Of a DNA stretch of 64,000 nucleotides, positions 46,768-59,000 are shown in pieces (the stretch's first letter is position 1; each line of letters begins with the position of its first letter). The notes below the pieces were generated by a model, which did not search any database, was not told the origin of the DNA, and worked only from the letters and a program-made list of their open reading frames with translations. This DNA comes from Branchiostoma belcheri (taxonomy: Eukaryota; Chordata; Leptocardii; Amphioxiformes; Branchiostomatidae), in the NCBI RefSeq assembly GCF_001625305.1, contig NW_017804376.1, positions 979,976 to 1,043,975 of the forward strand. Reading direction: 5' to 3'. The position numbers and the translations under genes were made by a program.

Positions 46768-49700
46768 TCAGTACGGCTGGTACTGGAATAAAAAGAGTTG
46801 GGAGGAAGATGAGATACCTATCGTATGTCAATAGTGTTGACACCATTTTTTATTGGTATGCACTACTGCAACATGACAAACCTTATGTTATGAGCCATGC
46901 TGCCGTCAGCCTTGTCTAATTTCTGGACAAACTGTGAACACGTGGTGGTAGAAGGATTGGAAATGAAGCCTTCAACTGGTCTTGGAGAGGCCCTGAAATG
47001 CTGCTGTGTCCAGTTTTGACCATAACAGTTGACAAGGCTGACAACAAAGTGTGGTTAGTGCCATATTTGAATGGGTATTCAGGATGGAATCAGCCAGAAC
47101 AGAGGGGAGAATGGGAGATGAGGAACCCAAACCGAAAACAACCACCAAGGTGAGTCAGTACCTGTTGACCATGGTTCGGCCCTGCCCTTTGACCTTACGC
47201 CCAGGTGAGTGACAAAGTGTGGCAAAAACGTCATGGCAACCATCACCAAGGTAACTACAGTTAGATTCAGAGGCTTACCGTGGAGTTGTCCCTAAAAATA
47301 TTTGTCAGAAGCTGGTAATAACTTTTGCTTGTGAACTCTACAATTTTGTATTAACAAAATGCTTTTGGAGTCAAACATCACAGCAAAATTTAGACGGCAC
47401 TTTGAATTTGTTAAACAACTAAATCTTGGTAGTTTTCCAGATGTCCTTCACTACTTAACTAACTTGAAGGAATTGATGTTTTACTCAAAAAGAACAGGAC
47501 AAAAACCAGGTCAACATTTTGATCACATCTGTGGGGAAGCAGTCTGATCTACAAGAACAAACCACACTTTTTATGAATGGGTTAATCAAAATAAAAAAGA
47601 GAAGAATGTTCAGAAGCCAACCAGAGTGCAAAGCTTCACCAGACAAATGAGTTGGATTGAAAAGGGAAACTCAAGGCACACCAATCAAGGCAGAACAATC
47701 TTGCAATCTGATGCAAAACATGCTGTGATTATTTTTTTCTGGCACTGCACAAACAGACCGATGGATCACACTCCTTAATTCCCACACGTAAAGCTACAAA
47801 CAGGTATATTTCTGAGAGAATTTGTGTTAACCTGGATGGAATACTGAAAGCTTGATTTGTGCAAGATGCTTGTCCACACCAATATTATTGATATAACGCA
47901 GTCATCAGAAAGTCAAGTTGAAATTCAACCAATCACAAAATCACAAGGCCAAATGTTGGGAAACACTTGCAAGGAAGTTGCTTGGGAGCATGCCTCCGAA
48001 AACAAGACTTGGCACTTGTCAGAATATTGGAAGTTTGGGCTTACCCGATGCTGGCGGGACTCGTATCCTGAAGAATCCTGTAGTATCCAAGAGAAAGGTT
48101 TTTACTGGTGCTTCTTCTTTTCACATCTTAGGAATTTGAGAGAGCATCCGCTACTTATATATTAACAGAATCAACGGTGGCGTTCTACTTTTCTTGTAAT
48201 CAGAGAGCAGCATGTATATTTTCGTAAGCTTGAACAGTAGTACATTTTTGTATCTTTCTCCTACAGGCACTAGGAATTTTGTTGGCTACATGTACCTTCC
48301 ATTTGGATATTTTATCAAAGTTTTATCAAAGGGCTAATGATTTCTATCCATGTATTTCAAATGAATTTAAATGACTTACATAGATCAAGAGAATCTCAAA
48401 TTACACAAACCGATCACAGTAATTTGATAGCTATTGATCATGCAATGCCTTTTCAAGAGCATCTTCATCCAGTAGACTCTTCTACAAAATTTGGTACTAA
48501 CATTTTACTGTTGAAAGAAACGTCACTCCCATCCAATTTTGGTTGTGACAAAAATAAACCTGGTTTATATTTCCTACATGATTGCATTTTCAGTTTATGA
48601 ATGTGCTTTGTTTGTAAAACTGGAGAAGACTGTGATGACATTGTTGCCCCATTCTAAGTTGGTATGTAGAGAATTGTGAAGGAAAGTAAAGCCCCTTAAC
48701 TGTCAAAGGGCAAACCGTTTGGCCAACAGGTAGCGATACGCTGTTCACTGCACATATCCTTGTAATCTAGGGGATGGAACATGAAGGGGGTTTGACTTTG
48801 CACTCCTTGTATGTATGTATGTTAATATTTCGCAGTCAACTTTGCACAAGGAAATTACAAGGACATGTGCACCAAAGTACTTCCGTTATGGCAACCCTAA
48901 TACACTACAAGTGTATATGCAAAGCTCAGCCTCACCCTTTGCGTGCTTTTGAGGGGAAAGAACATTTTGGTCTGACAAACACTGTTAGCGTTACTGCTTT
49001 ACTCACATCATTGTAGCCGCGGTTTCCGCCATAGCTGCGACCGCCGCCGTATCCNNNNNNNNNNNNNNNNNNNNCCGCCGCCCCCGTAGCCGCCACCGCC
49101 ACCGTAGCCGCCACCACCGCCGCCATACCGGCCACGACCGCGACTGCCCTGAGGGAAGAAACAGAGACATTTGATCAACTTGAAGAACATACTGAAATCT
49201 TGTTTGAAATGTTAAAAGGAATGCTGATTGGAGTAAACACTTGGAGAAAGTAACTTAGTTATTGTCTGGTCAGACCCAGAATTAGACTGGAAGCCAACGT
49301 TGTAGCAAAGCTTGGGGAGTAGACTAAAGCCAACTAGGCTACTAAATTCTAGGTTAAAGTTATTGTTTGATCTGATGCAAAATCAGCCTGGCAGTCAGCA
49401 TTGAAACAATTCTTGTGGAGCAGACTAAGGCTAACAAGGCTGGATTCTACACTCAATTCTAGGCTAAAGCTTTTACTTGATCTGATCCAGAATTAGCTGT
49501 AAAAAACAATCTTGGGGAGCAGACTAAAGCTAACAAGGTTTGATTCTAGGCTAATCCAGGACAGTAAAGAAAGCTCCGAAAAATGACACGAAGAATACAG
49601 GAAAGCAAAAATCACAAAGATATGGTTTACAAAGATCACTAAAAGATCGAATAATTCACTTACTTCAGTCTTCTTGCTGGCATAGTCCACGCGGATCTAA

Positions 49701-52700
49701 AGAGAAAACAAGAGGCCAAACAACAAAGAATTAGACAGAGATCACAGATTTCTCATGGTAGTCGGCACCGGTCGGTATCTGTGTGTTTTTACAGCTGAAC
49801 TGGCCTCACTGCTCATCTCACATCACTAGTGGAGTTCTGCTGGGAGCAAGGTGTTCCTGATTCACTCACAAAGTTCATAGACAGGAGTAGAACATGTTAC
49901 ACAACAAACACATCTCATTCTGCATGTCAGACATGACTACATCAACACCTGTGAGCTAGTCACTATTCTTAGCAGCTATGAAAGGAACACGGCAACTGCG
50001 GGAGGTCAAGTCAACTTTATTTCGGCTTCGCGACAGTCAATCTTAGCTGTCCAATATTATCAGACTCCTAGGTTTTTCCCCCTAAACCAGAGAACCTTGT
50101 CTGAATACAGTAACACTAACTACTGTATCTTACTGCGTAAGACCGAGTCAGGGCTTGAAATACGCATACATAAATATAGGTTAGTGTAGATAAATTTGGA
50201 GCTCAAACCTGCACCAGTCACTGTACTGGGTTTATAACGTACTGATTCATACTTACTAAATTCTGAGTGGTGCAGGTTATTTTCAATGTTACCTGCACCA
50301 GTGCAGACATAAAGAAATTTTCAAGCCCTATATGATGCAGTATGTTGGGGACTTGACACATGAAATCTTCACCTGTTATACAGATGAAGATTCCCATGTT
50401 ATCACCCAATTCTGTCTCTCAGTGATGGTCACCTTGCAACCATTCTGAGAGGCTCCCCCTATTAATAGTATTATCATTGCGTCAGAGGATTTTCCACAAA
50501 ATGTAGATCCACCTTCTTAACAACTTTGTAAGGATGCAACGTAGGAAGTATGATGAAAAGGCAAGAAACATAATCTATGCAAATTTCTGAAATCTGTACG
50601 CCTAAGACTTAGAGTAAGACTATATTTCTATACAATACTTCCTACTATCATAAAGTTACCACTAACTAAATAGTATAAGGAAGGCTGTCATTTGAATACA
50701 GGAAAAGACAGAAATTGGCACATAGGGAGCCTTTTTTGAGCCAGCTACACCCAGCTTGAACTCTTTTGTATGGTCCCAAACATTACAGTTGTATTTGCAA
50801 CATAATGTTTCAGCAGGGAAAAACCTGTGCCAAACTGTCCATTTCCTGTATCCATCTGTCAGCCCTTTTAACACACAGCAAAGTTATTAGAAATAAATTA
50901 CCATTTTCCTTATGATAGAACCAAGTGTTTTCTATATGTGTCCCAACAAGTATGGTGTGTGTGTGTTGAAATCTTCCTGTTGGGCCGTGGTCTACGTTAT
51001 TTGAACTCAGACCACGCCCATTCCAGCGGCTTGCCGCTGTTCGGCCTCAATTCAGGACAATTTGTCCTTACCTGACCGACGCTTGGGTGGCTTGCCGACC
51101 CAGTTTAGTCGCCGTGGTTACACCGCTACCGCCGTCGACTCGAGGGGGTTGCCACCGCTCGCTTTAGGCTTACACCCGGAGCCGCCACCGCCACTCGTCC
51201 ACTCCAACGGTCATCCTTCCACTAGCCCCTACCATCCAAAATCATTTTACTTTTTCCTATTACGAGTTGGACATTAACAGGCTTCTCTTATGCCACTTCT
51301 GGGCTGCTGCTGACACTGTTTGGCTGTCAGAAAGCACTTGATTCATTACAATACCCTAAAACTAATCCAAAACAAATCATCAGTCTGTGCTACTCAGTAC
51401 GAAATTGTACTAGGTGTTGAACACTTCTGTGGGCATGCTTCATTGCGACATGCACAACACATTCTTTGCTTTGCACTCACAACTTTCTTGGAACCTATTT
51501 CAACTCTGATTTGAGACTGGGTTTTTTGAAGAGCCAGAAAGCTGGCATTTCTGTAAAATCCAGCCTGTTCTGATCCTAATTAGTTTTTGATACATCATTA
51601 CTATGAAACTTCCAATTTGTCAATTTTACATCTGGCCTGTAGTCCACTCATTCCTTCTTCATTTTCAAACTTTTGAACAAATCTGTTTCAAGTTGTGTGA
51701 CTGTGCACAATTTTGATGTCTGCCAAAGTATGGGTCCTTAATTCTTGTACTGCCGTATATGGCATTCCTTTCAATCATAATATTCATTTTGGTTGCAACA
51801 GCTCCAATATCTGTTCTGTATTTCCGCGTCTGTTGATTTTAGCACCACACGTTGTGGCAAGCCAAAAGGTTGTTGACTTAATCATAGCCAACGCTTTTCC
51901 ACGATCCACTGTAAAATCACTTCTCCAGTCGTCTCATCCTTGGTCATGATCCATTTTGGGTGTAACCATTCCGAAAATATTCCAAGCAGTCTGCGCGATC
52001 GAGATTCCTTCCGTTCCTGGGTAGATCACAGCAATGAAAAAACCTAAAAGGTTTCCATGCTGTGTCTATTTCGTCCACAGCTTCCGATTAATTTATATGT
52101 ATTTAACTTGCCATCTTTGAAGATGTTTTTGGACGTCCTCATCTCGCAGAAGGCTATCCTGTAGCATGTGTGCTGTTTGCTGTAATGTGACTTACATTCC
52201 ATATACAATGACGAAATTTGGTTTCTTTAAAATTGATAAGATTTCAAATCAACCAAACAATTTCCTCATGAAATGAAAAAAAGACGATACCAACTCACAA
52301 TCATGTGCATATTTAGCTGTACAATTTAACAATGGGTAACATTCTAATTCTCCATCTTACGGCACTCTGCAACAAGGTTTTTTCCACGCAACCTGGTGAG
52401 CAACCTGGCCAATGTAAACATGAAAAACAATGCCCCTTCCTCACAAGAATTCTTTAGAACAGAACTGAAAAAAATGGAATTTGAATTGTCATTGTCAAGT
52501 CTGGCGAAATAAATTATTTAGATCTTATTTGAAAGAAAGTATTTCCATGCTGCATTCCATAACTTTTAAGGGAGCTCTCTTCCGAACTAAATGTGTCATT
52601 GATTTGCTTTAGAATTCTTTCTGTTTAACATGTTTCCAGCAACTTGTACAATTTTCATTACCTTTCCAACCATCTTACTTCATCAACTGGAACAGATATG

Positions 52701-53952
52701 ATTGTGTAATATGCACACTTGCATGTTGCCAAGAATAGGGATGAAACATACCACTATTACAAAAAAAAAACTGCTACCCAAATGTCTAGAATACAGCTTG
52801 ACAATACACAATACATCAACAATTTAACCTCTTGGATTGCATAACAATCTTCAACATGATACACACATTGGACAACTTGATATTGTCTATGTAATCAAAC
52901 GTGCAATTCGGCTTTACCGTTCTACCGTCGAGCTCAGTGGCATCCATACACTTCTTGGCATTGGCAGCATCACTGTCGTTTGCGAATGTTACAAACCCAA
53001 AGCCACTGAAACACAAAGAGACATACAATTACACAAGGATAATTTATTTGATAAAGACAAGTTCAATATCATTTGATGTGCCTCATTGGCTCTCAAATTT
53101 TTCAGACCCATCACACAATGACTGAAAGTACACCTTATCAATAATCATCAGTTAACTATATTACTATTAGTCTTCCAAGGTAAAGCTTTTCATGAAATAG
53201 TATTATAAAATCTATATAGTAAAAGTGTCCCTTACCGAGACCTGCCTGACTCCCTGTCAGTGATGACCTTGCACTCTGTGATCTCACCATACTCACTAAA
53301 CGTTGACTCCAAGCCATCTAATAATGAACAACCAAACAAACATTTGGTAAGCTGGGCACATCTATCCTGCAAGATTATTTAAGGTAGCTGCATTATTTTA
53401 AGTATGAGAGGAATCCTCTTTGGCAGAAGGAGCAGTTGGCAGAAGGTAATGTCAACTGCATCCCAGACTTCTCAGCACATGTGCACTAGCCTGGATGCCA
53501 GACTCAGCCCAGATAACTTTGGGCCTTGTGTGCTATGGGTCTGGCATCCAGGGTACATACATGCAACTTAGTAGTTATAGGAACAGGGATGTTTCTTTAC
53601 AAAACTAAATATCGATTGTGTGAAAGGGAGGTTGCTACAGGAAAGACTTTTCAAGCTTTCATATCCTTACGGTCTGTGGTATCCCAGCTCAGCCCACCAA
53701 CGAACAGCTTTCTGTACAAGAAAAAAAGGACAATAAAACGTTTGAGTTTGTTAGCTTAATGATTTTCATAATTATTCGTAACTTTTCTCCCTATTGTGAC
53801 TTTATAAATTTAACTTTAACACAATTAGATTCATCAAAGTGTGTGGAAAACAGTCAAAATCTAAACAAATCTTGGATAATCTGTTATATACACATTTTTC
53901 AAAAACAACCAGAAGCAAATTTTACTCACCCTGGTTCTTTCTCTCCGGACAT
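46768..53952 (-). CDS. CIRBP: CIRBP/RBM3-like glycine-rich RNA-binding protein, minus-strand copy
   Basis: Single-RRM RNA-binding protein with a Gly-rich tail, the architecture of cold-inducible CIRBP/RBM3, which bind mRNA in nucleus and cytoplasm. Coding exons (minus): 53930-53952, 53671-53711, 53236-53317, 52918-53005, 49664-49696, 49007-49148, 48045-48077 and 46768-46782; all phases agree. The protein starts MSGEKEPG. RNP2 is KLFVGGLSW, RNP1 is RGFGFVTF, and the RRM ends at TIRVDYASKKTE, followed by GSRGRGRYGGGGGGYGGG, a 20-N gap, GYGGGRSYGGNRGYND, DSSGYESRQHR and the tail YQPY*. A separate 5' noncoding exon ends at 54564 (donor attcg|gtaagt). Exon lengths of 41, 82, 88, 33 and 15 match the plus-strand paralog exactly; the IRVDYASKK exon is 3 bases longer. 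Assignment to CIRBP rather than another Gly-rich single-RRM family rests on domain layout. Confidence 0.85.
49055..49074. other. 20-N assembly gap in the Gly-rich exon (minus copy)
   Basis: Twenty unknown bases interrupt the GGC/GGT-rich exon. The same kind of gap lies at the equivalent place in the other arm, so the placeholder marks a repeat that could not be assembled. True length is unknown. Confidence 0.98.
49742..50030 (-). promoter_or_regulatory. Inter-arm conserved intron block upstream of the IRVDYASKK exon (minus copy)
   Basis: This block, just 5' (in gene sense) of the exon 49664-49696, is essentially identical to 60450-60735 in the plus-strand copy. It contains a sense-strand AATAAA inside ccgaaataaagttgacttga and a Cys-poor, stop-rich sequence with no long frame. 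It may hold a splicing-control element or an intronic poly(A) site. Confidence 0.6.
51072..51323 (-). other. Candidate poison cassette exon (minus copy)
   Basis: In gene sense the segment is preceded by tttctgacag and followed by the strong donor cggtcag|gtaagg. Spliced after exon 52918-53005 (phase 0) it reads PNSVSSSPEVA then TAA. All three frames contain stops, so inclusion would truncate the protein after the RNP1 exon and predict nonsense-mediated decay. The sequence is the same as 59419-59663 apart from the first few bases at the acceptor. The antisense 71-residue frame over it is a shadow. Confidence 0.55.
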
Positions 53953-54563
53953 TTTGACTGGAAAGAAAAGGAAAGATTTCTTATTACCTTACATTTGAAA
54001 AGAAGAAAACTGAACAAGAGAAGATAAGAAAATATTACGAAAGTCAATTTTTTTTTCAAATTTTTGTACAAACAAAAACTGCTACATAATGCTTCAGCAG
54101 GCTGGAACTATTTCGTCAATCTGGTTAATTGCAGTGCAACGGTCCTGCCTCATCACTGGGCGGAGTGATACATTCTAGGGAAAGGGAAAAATCTGGGCTC
54201 ATTTACATCTTTTGGCTAATCCATAGCTTTGAAATCTAAAGTCCAGCGATTAAGATTTTGAGTTAGAAGTATCACAAAGACTGTTCTGCGACGAATTCTA
54301 TTCTTTTGACAACATAGCCGTCAGTTAGCATGATGTTTCCACCCAGCACAAAACACGCATGCCGCTCGTGGCCATGATGTTGCACGATTTCGATGAAAAC
54401 ATCTTTGTTCGTCATGTCCACAATAAAATGTCTCCAGGACTCTCAATTTCCGCAAAATAGCACAACTTTTCCTCAGCAATTATGCCCAACATACTAATGA
54501 AGAATTCTAACCGATAAAAATTGGGATATTTGTCAAGGAACAGAAAAAAGAGCTTACACTTAC

Positions 54564-54946
54564 CGAATGATTCGAAGCTCACAAAGCACACAAAGACAGC
54601 AAGGCGAATGTAAGCTTCCAGTGCGGACGTGACGTACCTGTCGGGTCCATTACACCATTAGGGGTGAGAATTTGTAAATATAATCTTGTTACAATCTTAA
54701 AACTCTTATAGTTAGCCTCTAGTAAGCTATTTCTTACAAATATTTATATGAAATTAATTTCGACTAATTTTTACGTTAATTAACGTCGTTGTTGATGAGA
54801 AAAACCTACTCTAGTTTTTTTTCACATGAATGCCATACCCAGAAGTGGAGTGCGTCCATCCTGACGATGCTACGTCACATCCTGTTTGTACTGTCAATTT
54901 GCATTTTGCTTTCGGCTTGTGACCATCAGTTGTGAACCATTCATCG
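54564..54946. promoter_or_regulatory. Putative bidirectional promoter of the CIRBP-like pair
   Basis: The noncoding first exons end at 54564 (minus gene, donor gtaagtgtaa) and 54946 (plus gene, tcatcg|gtaagtcagc). Between them are a TGACGTA motif at 54630-54636 and its reverse complement TACGTCA at 54871-54877, each 66-69 bases from its own donor. The symmetry shows that the promoter was inverted along with the genes. Binding of CREB/ATF factors is inferred from the motif alone. Confidence 0.6.
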
Positions 54947-55837
54947 GTAAGTCAGCGTTATCTACCTTTGCCGAGCAAACAGGGTGCACTTTACCCGGGC
55001 AGTTTGTTCTTTGGTATGTTCTGCACAATTCCTGACGAAAAATCTGTATCCCTTTTCGGTATTTAGCTTGGAAGAGTCATTTTCCTATGCGACAAACAAA
55101 AGCTGTTTTTCCCGCTAAAGTGCATCTAACATGGCGGCCGCATGCCGTATAGCCAGACATGTTTGCTCAACCGAATCGGGACCTTCAGGGGGTGTTTTCT
55201 GCCCTCTTGTTCGTACCAAAGTCAAGTTGTAAGACGAACTTGTCCTTACGTTTCTCAAATGTCCTTCAGTTATCGTTTTCAACGAATTTTACGGTAAAAA
55301 ATACCCACAACTAGAAATATGCAAATTAGGGAACAAAGGATACCAGGTGCACGTGGAGTGAGATTTGATTTTTTTCATGAAAGCAGACACTACGCCTCTA
55401 AAAAAGCAGGATTTATGCTGAGAATTTTTTCTTAAGATTGTTCCAGTATGTATAAGAAATGATATCGCAAGGTATAACACATTATTATGGTGTAAAAAGT
55501 TGTTAACTTTTTGGGTGTGACCTAAATTGCCTGGCTGTGGTTTGCAGGTGCATGTTAATTGCCGCAAACGTGTTGTAGCATTTTTATTCAGCCCTGTTGT
55601 TTGTATAACTATAATTTGAAATGCTTATTGTAAAAATAGCGGAGTAGCACAATCTGAATATATTTTCCTAACACTAGTAACAGTAGCCATGGGTCCTACA
55701 ACCAATTAGAATAATTTTATTTGCATGCCGTAAATAATGCAGTAATCATGTTCTTTTACAACAATGGTTGAAATTATTCAAATCAAGGAAGTTAAGTAAA
55801 TTAGCAATTTAGCACCTAGTTCAGAGTACATGATTGA

Positions 55838-55860
55838 TTTGGTTGGGTTGGGTTGGGTTG
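55838..55860. repeat. (GGTTG)n short tandem repeat
   Basis: Four copies of ggttg in the first intron of the plus-strand CIRBP-like gene. Confidence 0.9.
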
Positions 55861-56022
55861 TAATACATAATTTTTGTCAACTAGTCGAGGTGCAAATGTA
55901 TTCATTGTTAATTTGTTGCATCCTGGTCATAAATTTGTTTTAACTACTGTTAGATAATTTTATGGACTGCTATAGGTCAACTGCTAATTAACGAGAATGT
56001 TCTTTTTTTCATTCCAGTCAAA

Positions 56023-59000
56023 ATGGGAGAAAGAGAACAAGGGTGAGTAAAGCTTCCTTGTTGCGTTGGGAATCCCTCAGTGTTGAAAGACTGCCTGCCT
56101 GTTGTAAATAGTGACACCATTCTCTCACTCTTGGTTTTTCTTCAAGTTCTTGTCCCAGTGTTTATCCAGTCTTGTTTTGAAGCAGTTTACACTATCAGCA
56201 CAATGCTGCATTTACTACACTGCTCAGCAGAGAATTCCATGCCTGTTCAGATCTTACAGCCTTTGTTAGGGGGACCTTCAGTTTTAGAGGCGTGACCCCT
56301 GGTTTTCTCCATTTAAATTTAATCCTCAGGTTCACCCCTCTCTTTTTGTCATAATCTTCTAAGCTTTTAATATCATGTCCCCCATCTTTTGTCTATATCC
56401 GAGTAACTTCAGCTTCTGTAACCTGGAACAGTAAGTTAATTGCTGTAGGGAGGGTACCAATCTTGTTGCTCCTATCATATTTGCTGTACTTTCTCAATCA
56501 GTGCCTGGTCACTACCGAAGTACGGCCCCCAGACCACATTAATATACTCAAGTCCAGAAGATGGCATAACCGTAGAGATGGTAGAATGGAAGAGAATGGG
56601 GCCCAGGCCATCATCTAGGTTTGAAAAGGATCTCTTAGCTAACCCTAGGACCTGGTTGGCCTTATGAACAGCTGCTGCTGAGTTTTAATGAAACTTGGTT
56701 GTCTACCAGGCAGGATGTCTAGGTCTTTCTCAACCATCCCCTTGTTTCCTTTACCTAGAGTAGATGCAAGTAGATGCATTTTCCTCGTACTAAAAGGCAG
56801 TTGCCAGGTTGTTATTTTTACATCAATGTTGCGGCACCAAACAATCCTTTGATTTGAGTTCCAGTGTGAAAATTCTCATGTCATCATGTGTACTTAAACA
56901 TTGAGCGTAAAAGTCAATTTAAAGCTCACTAAGGCACTTAGCATTCACACATTAGAGAAGATTTAAGAATTTCACGCATCTTTTTAACACATCTACATTA
57001 CTCACCATAGTCAAACAATTGCAAAGAATTGTGATTATATCATCTTTGATTAAATAGAATATAACTTGTCCTTTTTTTTTTCATCAAAAAAAAGTTTTAG
57101 CCTAGCTTTTTCACTCATCTGTAATGAAACTTTAAATTAAATTTAAATTAAAGTTGTGTTACTAAATGTTCTTGCATTTTTGTGTGTGTAGGAAGCTGTA
57201 TGTTGGTGGGTTGAGCTGGAACACCACAACAGGTGAGAATGTAGTAACTTTTTTTATAAGACTGATAACTTTGTGAACATACTTTATTGCACAATAGGCG
57301 CATATGATAATTTATATGGCAGTTGTTGAAAAGTACTACAAGGCTAATCTACTGTAGTAGTACAAAATATTATTGATGGCAGTACACTGCTTACAACATG
57401 TTTAGATAGTTTAGTGTCAAATTTAGAATGACATAAATATAAAGAAATTGGCCTATGTGCTTAAGCAGATAGTAGTTGGACATGACAACAAGAAATTGAA
57501 ACTGTATGGTCTGAATTATGAATGCCTTCTTGAATTTTCTTTCACAGAGAACCTTGAATCGACCTTCAGCGAGTATGGCGAAATCATTGACTGCAAGGTC
57601 ATCACTGACAGGGAGACAGGCAGGTCTCGGTAAGGGACACCATTGTTTTTCATTTATATGTTCCATTGTGTTACAATGTCAGGTATGGAAACATAGGGTG
57701 CATATACACTTAGTGTGGGTAAAATAGTGGCTTTGCAGGGCCATGTGTTTCATAAATATGCAAAAGTGGATTGTGTATGTGGATTTTTATTTGTTGCATT
57801 CACTGTTATGACTTATGTGAAGTATGAAAGAAATAAATGGCATTGGTTTCTGAATAGTTTTAGTATGATCCATACTTCTCAAAGTCTGACTGGTGCAGGC
57901 AAAATTTGGAAATCTCAATGTAATACTAATGATATGTTTATCTCTGTTTGTTTTGCAGTGGCTTCGGGTTCGTAACGTTTTCAAACGACAGCGATGCTGC
58001 CAATGCAAAGAAGTGTATGCATGAGACTGAGCTCGACGGTAGACAGGTAAAGCCGAACTGTAGACATTACGCTTGTTACAGAGTAACTCTCAACTGTTGT
58101 CTTGAATCATGTTGTACTCAATGCATCCTAAGATGTTAAACTGTCAATGTATTGTCAAGCTGTGTTCTGGACATTTGGGCGAGTTTCATTTGCAATGCAC
58201 ATTGCCTATGTGTAAATGAAAATTTTTCATATTACATGTTGGACAATCAGATGTTTCGAGTCTATTGCTCAAGTAAAAAAAACGTGAAAAGTGCTCACTG
58301 GAAAAAAATGGGATGCAGCTTTCAAATATGTTGATTATATCTTCTGTTTTCTTCCAATTGCCATTTAGCTCATTTCACCATACTTTGAAACAACAGTTCA
58401 AATTCTGATTTTTTTTTTCAGTTCTGTCCAGAAGATTTTCATGTGAAGAGTTGAGATATTCATGTTAACTTTGGCAAGGTTACTCTTATAGGAAAAACAA
58501 CATTTTTTGAGCAGAACAAGATATTTTGAGTTGGAGAAGTAGATGTTACAGCTAGTTATGCACCATAATTGTGGTTCATGAGTATCGAGTATTGTTCCTT
58601 CTTTTATGGAAGAAATTGTTTGGTTCAGTAGAAATCCTAAATTTCTTCTTCATTCGAATCATTGTACATTGAAGGTAAATGGTTTGAATTGTGTGACATC
58701 ACAGCAAACAGCACACCATACTGTGGGATTGGCCAGCAAGAAAGGCCTCAACAAGATGAACACTTTAAAAACATCTTTCAACATGTTAACTCTGTCTAAA
58801 TTAGCCGGGAAGCCGTGGACAAAGTAGACACAGCATTGAGAACTTTTCTTAGTTTTTCATAGCCGTGATCTACCCAGTAATGTCTTCAAGAGGAGTGGAA
58901 CTTCGCGCGAACTGCTTGGAATATTTTTCGGACCGGTTACACCGAAAAAGGATCAAGACCAGAGGAATCGAGAAGTGATTTTAACAGTGGACTCTGAGAA

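Noticed and set aside
46605-46919. 104-residue plus-strand frame
   Set aside because: Antisense to the last exon and 3' UTR of the minus-strand CIRBP-like gene, with no family resemblance.
51062-51277. Identical 71-residue frames at 51062-51277 (plus) and 59458-59673 (minus)
   Set aside because: Both are antisense to their host gene and are the same only because the inverted DNA block is. The sense-strand cassette-exon reading explains the conservation better.
54600-54900. CRISPR-like or phage-derived palindrome at the centre of the inverted duplication
   Set aside because: The sequence is eukaryotic, with no repeat-spacer structure; the symmetry follows from the inverted gene duplication.
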